The position numbers and the translations under genes were made by a program. A model generated the notes under the pieces. That model did not search any database and was not told the DNA's origin. It worked only from the letters and a program-made list of their open reading frames with translations. A stretch of 64,000 bases of DNA from Enoplolaimus lenunculus (taxonomy: Eukaryota; Nematoda; Enoplea; Enoplida; Thoracostomopsidae), in contig JASANG010000902.1 in NCBI GenBank assembly GCA_030248215.1, positions 1 through 64,000 of the forward strand, given 5' to 3'. Positions 56,918 to 64,000 of this stretch are shown piece by piece. Numbering within the stretch: the stretch's first letter is position 1; each line of letters begins with the position of its first letter.

Positions 56918-57234
56918 CAGGGTGCGACCGGATATCCGGTTCCTGTTTACTATCCGGAAAAAAGCCCTCATCCGGTTCCGGTATCCGGTATAAACTTACC
57001 GGATACCGGATTTCGGTGATGATTTCGTAAATCTCAAATTATCAAGTATTAGAACACGCTCCTTATATAAACGCAATATTCCGTTCACTAAAGATAAATT
57101 AACGTTTACTGACGCACTAACGTGCTAAAAATTGATATATTTTAAAAAACACACTATCCGGTTAACATCCGGTTCCGGTAAAAAATCACTATCCGGTTGC
57201 GGTATCCGGTTTTTTGCGATCCGGTCGCACCCTG
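56918..57234. mobile_element. hAT-like MITE with CAGGGTGCGACCGG ends
   Basis: The inverted ends CAGGGTGCGACCGGATATCC and GATCCGGTCGCACCCTG are flanked by GTAGCTGG and GTGACTGG, a possible decayed 8-bp duplication. 317 bp. A related piece lies at 56690-56830, which matches 30180-30330. Confidence 0.65.
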
Positions 57235-57902
57235 GTGACTGGTGCTGAGTTGAGTTGAATGGACCCGTTGTTTTGAAGTAAAATATGTGAAGCGTTGTTT
57301 ATTCTTTCTGATTTTCTGAACGGGAATAATAGCTACGTATACTTTATTTTATAAACATTTCTTTAATAATGCATAACATCAATAACCGATAATGACTTTT
57401 TTACGAGATGTGCAACTGGGTACCCTCTGTGTAGAAAAGAATGTACCCGGCAGGCGTTGCGTTTTTGCCCTACCCCCTTTATTTAGAGAATGGTACAATC
57501 GGTGCGAACCATGACACTTATGTATACGGCGTCAAACATGGTTCCCGTATAGTTTAATTTAGGGGTATATATGTGATAGCGACCCCGTCGGCCAAAAACG
57601 CAACGCCCGGTGGTGCATTTTGTACCATGCGGGGCCCGAGAGGTGCACGGTCTTGTCATGATTCACTCTTGATAACATTAAGTACAAAGTGTTAATATGC
57701 AAGAGTTTGATTACAGATGTTACAACCCTAAACCTGTTTGATAATGCGCTGAGAAACAAATTTAAAACAACGTAAAATAAACTGGAAATAGAAAAATTCT
57801 AAAAAACTTTAATGACATCCTAACCCTCATGTCGAACAAAATCCTATCACTGCCCCGTGTTATAAAGTATGCTTCTCGTATACGCATACCTTTGTAGTGT
57901 TT

Positions 57903-59981
57903 ATGGAATTTAGCGAACCTGCGTTGAAGAAGCGGCAGTCCGGTCAGCAAAAAACAGAGTCAAAATTTCGATTTGAGGATAATCATTCGAATGACACCAA
58001 AGAAAAACAATCAGCCGTTCAAGTGCAACACAATCGACATTTTATGCCATGCCATCAATGGAAACGAACATCACTGTTAACTAGATTTGAACAATCTAAA
58101 TTGATTGGAATTATATTGAATGGGGGCCGAACCCGATTATCCGAGGATAAAATTTGGTATCGTAAGGTAAACTGTTGGTATGAGGCATCTGCAAATTACA
58201 ATCAACATGTTTTACAAAAACGAAGAACGTCAAAAAGAAATTAATTACAGTAAACAAAGTGCAAACGGAATTGCGATCCAAATCCAGTTTCAATTCCGAT
58301 TGCAAATATAAACGGAATTGGAATTTTTAACCATCCGGTACCAATTAATATTTTGCAAGAACGTATTTTTGTCAAAATAGCCGTTTATTTCTTGACCATC
58401 ATGTTTTGATTTAAAAAATGAAACGTTGAGCTGAACCAGTGTTTGCTATTTTGTATACTGCAAAGTAAGAACGAATACAAGTATATACATATTTTAGTGA
58501 CCAAAGCACCAGATTCTTCTTCAGCTCTACAAAACGCATCGAGTCAAGTAGAGGTTGCTTTAAACATTTGATCCCGGTCGGCACCCGCAAATCAAGCCTT
58601 GACCCCGTCTCCAGGTCATCTCTATTTCTAAGCTGAATTATTTGGAATTATTGTGTAAAGTTTGCCCGCAGTTTTCAAATATGGCATGGAAATTATCATA
58701 CAAGCACAATCAGTGTGCACACCGAAACACATTATATAGATTTACACCTAGATAATAAGATAGTGAAATCCAGCAATTTCATATGACAATCTTGAGTATC
58801 CAGCTATTGTCACTGACCTGCAGAATGAAATTTATTGTGAAAATTTAATGTTGCGTATATATACATATTATAGAATCTATATTATTTTGTTTTTGTTAAG
58901 GTATTGGAAAGTATAACAGAAGAATATGAATTATACGAGAAAACGTCACGTCAAGCGTTTTTGGAGATTGTCAAAGGAAAATCTGACCTTTATCCTTACA
59001 ATATGGTATGGTTTAATTACATTTACTGTCCCGTAGGGGAGGGGTTGTGCTATGCTTTTCGTGAGTTGTTTCTGGTTGGTCACTATACTCATCCGGCCTG
59101 CTGAAAATGTGCTGGTGACATTCCTGTAGGACCAGGGCTTACTCTTAATTATGAAATGAATTTTTTAAACTAAGGCCCTTTTCCGCATAGAGTACATTAT
59201 GCGCTAAGCCACTATCTACAAACCGCGTACGAGTAAACTGACCATTATTAAACGTATCTGCTGCAGCGCAAAATCTCCACAAGACATGAGAGCCCTAGCA
59301 TTAAGCTCTATAGAAAAGTCAAGGTACCAAAAATGTTACGTATATATTTGTCTGAGTTTGCGTTTGACACAAGTTTCAGTATTCAGTAAAATTCTTTTCT
59401 GTGAAGAACACTTGGAAGTCTTGGTGGTGTATCTGGTGGGTTTTTTGAATTTCGATGGGTGATTTTTTAAAAAGTGTGTGAAAACCCTCTATTTCACCCA
59501 GAAAACCATGGATTCCAATACCGTATCGATTACGATTTCTATTCAAAATGTAGTTTTGCACTCTGGATCTTATCATTAACAGTCGCAGAGTCCTTATTTT
59601 TGTGTAATACTTCGCATAAACAACATCATAATGGTGTAATGCAGAGTAAAATATTATACTACTATTTAATTTGTTTTTATATAATTATAGCATGATCACA
59701 TTCGCGATTATGTTGCTAGTCTACGGCAGTCAAAAGCAATGCAACAATTGGCATCATATCCGCATACATATGCATACCTAACTGACCGTTCGCTTACCGC
59801 AAATGAGATTGAGCAGATGACCATCGGCGTATCTGAGCAGCATCGTTTGGCAGAAAATTCTACTACTCTTAAAAACAGCGCTCATTCAAGCGTAGTGCAA
59901 CCGCTCAATTTTGGAGTTGACGCATTGACAAAACACACATCAAGCATGAAAGCAAAAAACCAATCTTCTCTCGCAGAAACT
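57903..59981 (+). CDS. ICE2 homologue, exons 1-3: N-terminal block
   Basis: Exon 57903-58166 starts MEFSEPALKK and, after a polar stretch, reads SLLTRFEQSKLIGIILNGGR. Exon 58901-59005 reads VLESITEEYELYEKTSRQAF, matching human HVNEEVTEFLKFLQ. Exon 59691-59981 reads HDHIRDYVASLRQSKAMQQL, matching the human ILRACIEQVKKYSEFY region. The joins are phase 0. The ATG is chosen because the SEP motif near the human start is conserved; an upstream exon joined at the AG at 57896-57897 cannot be excluded. The second acceptor, TTGTTAAG, is unusual. Confidence 0.75.
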
Positions 59982-62900
59982 GTAAGTGTTTTGTTATGGT
60001 GAGCGTTCGTATTTCCAAAATGTCGGTAGCGCCTATTCTACTGGTAGGCGTAGGTTTTGTAACTTATGAAACAGTTAATTAATAGCCTTAAAACTTGGCT
60101 TGATACAGTTCGATTGGTTGAAGGCGTTTTTGTTCAGCGATTGTAACTTTGTTATAGTTTGGTGAAGGAAGAAAACCCTCTTCTAATCTAAGGCTTTGCA
60201 TTGGTAATGTGTAATTTTGAATTAAGGACTGCTGTTGCGGTGTAGCGCGTTTATTTGAAAAGCAGCCTAGATAGTTATAATTATTGCCATAGTTGAGAAT
60301 ACATATCCTATCATAAGTTGGTCATATGTATTAATATTTCAGAATCCCGGCTCTGAAACAGGAAAACGCTGCAATTCAGTTGCGCCGTCTGTGACTGGTG
60401 TGGTCGCTGGCCGATTTTCACATTGCCCTATACGGTTTAATGCGACGCTGAAAAGCTTTGGCAAGCATGCAATTGCGTATATTCCAACGTTGGAACGGCC
60501 AGTTTGGTTACCTTTTAATAAAACGGTAATTTTGACGCTAGAATAGCGTGCAACCATTTTTTGAGGCAATCTAATTAGTAACAAAACAGGATGACAACCG
60601 AAATTCAGATTAGACTAAAATTGAATGTTCGGGGTCATATTTGGTTTTCAAGACAATCGAACACAGCTAGTTTCGGAAACACATTCTTGGGTTTCTGAAA
60701 TTACGTTGGAACACACTGAACCTTTGTCGTGAGCATTTTAACATTTTGCGGTTCTAGGTTTCAAATATATTTTTCAATGAATTTGGGTTTTGATATTACA
60801 AAATTCACTTATTGATATTGCCTGTATAAGAATCGATTTTAAAGTGTGAATGCCGAATGGCTTTTAGCAATTTTTTACAGTCTAGTTTATTACGTTAGTT
60901 TTAGCATGCCGCTTGTTTTTTCAGTTGTAAACGTTGATAAATTATTTTGTTTCAATCCATATTAGCGTTGCTTTCTCTGATATAACATTTCCTTGCTGCC
61001 TCTGTATGTTTGTATGTGAAAACTCTGTTTACTTCTAGCTTATTTGTTCCTTGACATTGCAGGTATCTAAGCGATATCCTGAAACAAGATTTCAAACCGA
61101 TGCGTCAAACGGTTCAAAATTGAATAATTCTAGCTGTGTTTTGATTGAAGAAGATTCTTGTATTCGTGAGCTTATCAACCAGCATTCAGTACAATTCGTT
61201 ATGTCAGCAGCAACTGCGAGATTACTATTAATGTGTGTTGCGCCAACATATGGACCTTCTTGGCAAGTATGAACATTTTGTATCTTTTTGTTAATTCTTA
61301 CCTCATGTGCACTCTAACAAATGTCTGCCAGGTGGTTGATGGATGGACACTGGAGCTTTTGTGCTTTCAACGCGCCGGCTTCTAATGGAACGAAATCATC
61401 GGCTAACATGAGAGCGGCATGCTTTTGTGATGTCGACGCTAGGAATTTCGTATAAGTTTATCACGCATTATAACAAGTTTAGCTAGCAATATCTGATGCT
61501 GTGCTGTTTTGCTGCCGCAGATTTGAAGCGTTCTTTCGTTTTGCGAAATTTTGTGATTGATGTTGTAAAAATTGTTTCAGCACTGTGAAATCAATTTATT
61601 TATTTTTTCAGATTGTTGTGACACCAGTATCACATTGGGTTCGAGGAAAAACTGAAATAACGCTGCTGCTTAGCAAACCACTCGTGATGTCATCAGAGAA
61701 TGTAATCGAGCGCACTTACAAGTTTGCAAAATACGCAGCGCGCACGCATCTGTTACATCCGGCGCAAGATATCTCAAAAGCAACTGCTTATCGAAATTAC
61801 CGATCCAATAAACTGGATGTCAACGGTAATTTGCGTACATATATTGCGACAATATTGGATGGATTTAACCAAGAGTTGATCACTTTTGGACAAGAGTATG
61901 CAACTAAACGCGGTTACTAGCGCATGTAGATTTTTATTGTTTACACCCCACACACAAACAACGTTAGCACAAAATGTACCCCCTCCCGCAATTAATGAGA
62001 AGGAGTAAGCCAAATCCACTAGGTGCGCTGAGTACATTACTGCCTAATTGACTTGTTGTGTCACTAGTTGCTTTACAGGAGTCTAAATTAAGTTAAACGC
62101 CAACTTATGTTCGCGCCGTCCACACAGCGCCACCCTTACATTGATGAAATCACCATGTAGACCTGGTTTTAACATCTGGTTAAATCAAACATCCAGCAGC
62201 AGTGGTATCTTGGAATCTGTTGAATTTAAACAATACTGGATTAAAACAGCGTACTATCTTTTATCTATATTATTTTCAATCAGATTCCAACAATCTTACG
62301 CTCTCAGATAGTGTCAAGGGAAACGACAAGGATGTACCGAAGTCAATTGTTGCAGACAGTGATTCTGCGAAAGTTAAGACCGACAATAGCCAGAAAACTG
62401 ATCAACAAACTGCTACTGCGAGTAATTTATCTCAAAGCGTGCTAAATTTAATCAAAGGACGCATTATGGCTGCGACTGTTCGTGATCAGAGTGACGAGGC
62501 TGTTGAGAGTGGACATAACATCGATGACCGTAAAAATCCAGTTGATGATCGGAAAACTATAACGGGTACCGAATATGGGAGCGAGGGTTTGACAGATGTC
62601 AACCGGGAAGTGGCAACGACTGTTGCAGAGAAATCAGGTAGTCAAGGTTTTGATTATAGGAAGGAGATGGTAATGGTTCGAGGGATTTGGTCAAAACATG
62701 AATATTCATTAAATAAAAGTTATGTAACCGTTAACTTTGTATTACTGGGTGGCTAGACGATTAAATCTTTGGGCCGGTATCCTTGTACATTATGTTTCCA
62801 AGCGCCTCACAGTCGCGGCAAAATTTTTCCGACAGGCGCTATAATTATTGTATTGCTTAAATTTATATTTGGTCAGGGCGACGTCGAAAGGCATTGACAA

Positions 62901-63832
62901 AAACTATAATTCAGCTTTTCTGTTTTAGACGAACTGCCGTCAGCGGAAATGATCGCGAAACGGCTTCAGATGCATCCCGGTGTTGTATCATACAATTTAT
63001 GGTCAATTGATCAATATCAAATGATTATTCGAACACGTAGCGAAGGTGCATTACGTCAGAATAGCAGCGAAATGTCTACTGCAACTATCATTCCACATCT
63101 TGAGTATCAAGCGCTGTTTGGTGGCCAGATAGAAACACGAGAACAACAACTTTTCACTTGGGCAACTGCATTGCTAAGGCAAGCCAGTGTAAGTTGTGTC
63201 ATATTGAAAGGCAACTTAAAGACAAAATCAATTAATTTACAATTGGGTATTTTGCTCAACATAAACAATACATATATTCAGGGAAAGTTGTTTGCGTATT
63301 GGAATTTTGGAACATAAGCTTTTGTATCTATTATGTAAGTAATTGCTGGACAAATACACTAGAAGGCTTAGGGTTGTGCTGTACATTTCTGTACCACGCA
63401 ACGCCCGCGCGGCGGTATCTTCCACTGTGCGTCTTCGTTCGGTGATGCGGCTTTGAGTTTCACGGAGTATCCCAAATAAAAGTTAATTTTAGATGTGCCG
63501 CGAGGTGGCGCGCACGTTTCTTGAAAATTATTTTTTGACGTCTCAACTCTTAGGCTGTATTGTATTTTGTTTTTATTATTGTTAGTGTCATGCTTTTTGT
63601 TATTTTTATTGCTGCTATACTGTTTGTTGCTTTTATTCAGGTAGTTATAAGACCTCGTGTATTGCCTGACTCCGGTGAAATTCTTGCAATCGAACAAATT
63701 GAAGGCACTTCGCTTGAAAATGCTATTGGATCCAGTGTCGTTAATGAAAGTTGTACCGCGATGACTATTGCATTGAAATGTATTACTGAGTTGTGCACAA
63801 ATCCTGATAAGCGATATATCATTAGCCATGAG
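57903..63832 (+). CDS. ICE2/NARG2 homologue, little elongation complex subunit 2 (partial, runs off right edge)
   Basis: Nine exons in view: 57903-58166, 58901-59005, 59691-59981, 60343-60525, 61063-61266, 61612-61912, 62284-62637, 62929-63188 and 63641-63832, with agreeing phases, then a GTAAGT donor at 63833. About 718 residues are encoded here; human ICE2 has about 980. ICE2 works with ICE1 and ELL in the little elongation complex, which supports RNA polymerase II transcription of snRNA genes in the nucleus. Matches to remembered human ICE2 include SEPAL at the start (human SEPGL), LTRFEQSKL (FSRFSQREQ), APTYGPSWQI (GPTYKEQWEI) and IIPHLEYQALFG (VLPKVEYQACYG). The assignment rests on several colinear blocks and is good, though the proteins are divergent. 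Confidence 0.8.
60343..61912 (+). CDS. ICE2 homologue, exons 4-6: middle conserved block
   Basis: Exon 60343-60525 reads LKSFGKHAIAYIPTLERPVW (human LALGSVKYVKTVFPSMPIKL). Exon 61063-61266 reads QFVMSAATARLLLMCVAPTY GPSWQ (human ALTSQSLFTLLNNHGPTYKEQW). Exon 6 starts at 61612 with IVVTPVSHWV and continues PLVMSSENVIERTYKFAKYA. Its end is either 61912 (GTTACT) or 61825 (GTAATT). Both leave phase 1 and fit the next acceptor, so alternative donors are possible. Confidence 0.75.
62284..62637 (+). CDS. ICE2 homologue, exon 7: disordered linker
   Basis: 354 nt, phase 1 in and out, bounded by TTTTCAATCAG and TCAG|GTAGTC. It encodes a Ser/Asp/Lys-rich, probably disordered linker (SNNLTLSDSVKGNDKDVPKS). 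The stretch SVLNLIKGRIMA resembles the human SQILMEQLQKE position. Human ICE2 also has a long acidic linker between its conserved blocks. Confidence 0.65.
62929..63832 (+). CDS. ICE2 homologue, exons 8-9: start of NARG2 C-terminal domain
   Basis: Exon 62929-63188 reads VVSYNLWSIDQYQMIIRTRS and IIPHLEYQALFGGQIETREQ, then FTWATALLRQAS. Human has FVYKLFSLQDLLLLVR, YVLPKVEYQACYGVEALTES and LWTESLLHSN. Exon 63641-63832 reads IALKCITELCTNPDKRYIIS HE (human ILKKLSSLQEGSYLLSH). The domain is cut by the window edge. Confidence 0.8.
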
Positions 63833-64000
63833 GTAAGTTTTTATAATAATACAGTCACAGACAGAATTAAGAGCAGTCGCATTCAAGTCAAAAACTGCAA
63901 TTCTGATCGCAGTCGCACGTTTGTTTGATGCGATCGCTTGTAAGCGCGATTTGAACTGTGCGCAGTTAATGCAAGGCCTATAATCGCGCCTGCGATCGCG
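63833..64000 (+). other. ICE2 intron, incomplete
   Basis: Begins GTAAGT; contains several GCGATCGC-like palindromic words near the end (63930-64000). Nothing else seen. Confidence 0.6.

Larger units (their letters stand above)
50060..57902. other. Region between the divergent citron and ICE2 homologues
   Basis: Mostly repeats: MITEs near both ends, a repeat with CCGATTAATCGGCAC-like ends at about 51030-51265 (relatives near 34440 and 47765), a tRNA-derived SINE cluster at 51640-53990 and low-complexity AT-rich sequence. Two open segments with splice-site context are listed separately as weak candidates. The promoters of both genes must lie here, but no specific elements are recognisable. Confidence 0.6.

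Noticed and set aside
57559-57759. Short minus-strand frame (66 codons) upstream of ICE2
   Set aside because: No splice context, no recognisable domain and no match to neighbours; likely chance.

Overview
This window is AT-rich, intron-rich animal DNA. Interspersed arrays of the hexamer TTAGGC, which is the telomere repeat of nematodes, make a nematode the best guess. Nothing in the window fixes the clade. Three protein-coding genes are supported, all with many introns. I reconstructed them by matching splice-site phases and comparing the reading frames with remembered family members. No long transposase, reverse transcriptase, capsid or envelope frame is visible.

Left, minus strand, from 10786 off the left edge: a secreted mucin-like gene. 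A signal-peptide exon and a short globular part are followed by a 2.2-kb exon encoding about 16 copies of a 42-residue Thr/Ser/Glu/Pro repeat. After that come tandemly duplicated 1.55-kb genomic units, each carrying a type-2 chitin-binding (peritrophin-like) exon. One of the two chitin-binding exons in view carries a one-base insertion.

From 10787 to 21623 I see no gene. The stretch is packed with short non-autonomous DNA transposons: two piggyBac-type MITEs carrying a tRNA-like segment, two copies of a 650-bp inverted-repeat element, and a family of elements that carry TTAGGC arrays inside their terminal inverted repeats.

Middle, minus strand, 50059 down to 21624: a complete citron (Rho-interacting kinase) homologue of about 33 coding exons and roughly 2150 residues. 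Its order is kinase, coiled coil, C1, PH, CNH, as in animal citron kinase. The striking point is that the kinase domain has lost the catalytic Asp of HRD (now HRA), the catalytic-loop Asn, and the Asp of DFG (now GFA), so it should be a pseudokinase. The rest of the fold is intact. Its introns contain many MITEs, including a 1.1-kb foldback element in the first coding intron. Four consecutive coiled-coil exons are exactly 54 nt long.

Right, plus strand, 57903 off the right edge: a homologue of ICE2/NARG2, subunit 2 of the little elongation complex that serves snRNA gene transcription. Nine exons lie in view, including conserved N-terminal and middle blocks and the start of the NARG2 C-terminal domain. 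Between citron and ICE2 (50060-57902) lie more MITEs, a cluster of tRNA-derived SINE-like repeats and two weak candidate exons.

The three genes have no obvious functional link: secreted matrix, cytokinesis scaffold and nuclear transcription. The most notable items are the predicted citron pseudokinase and the mobile elements that carry telomere-repeat arrays.
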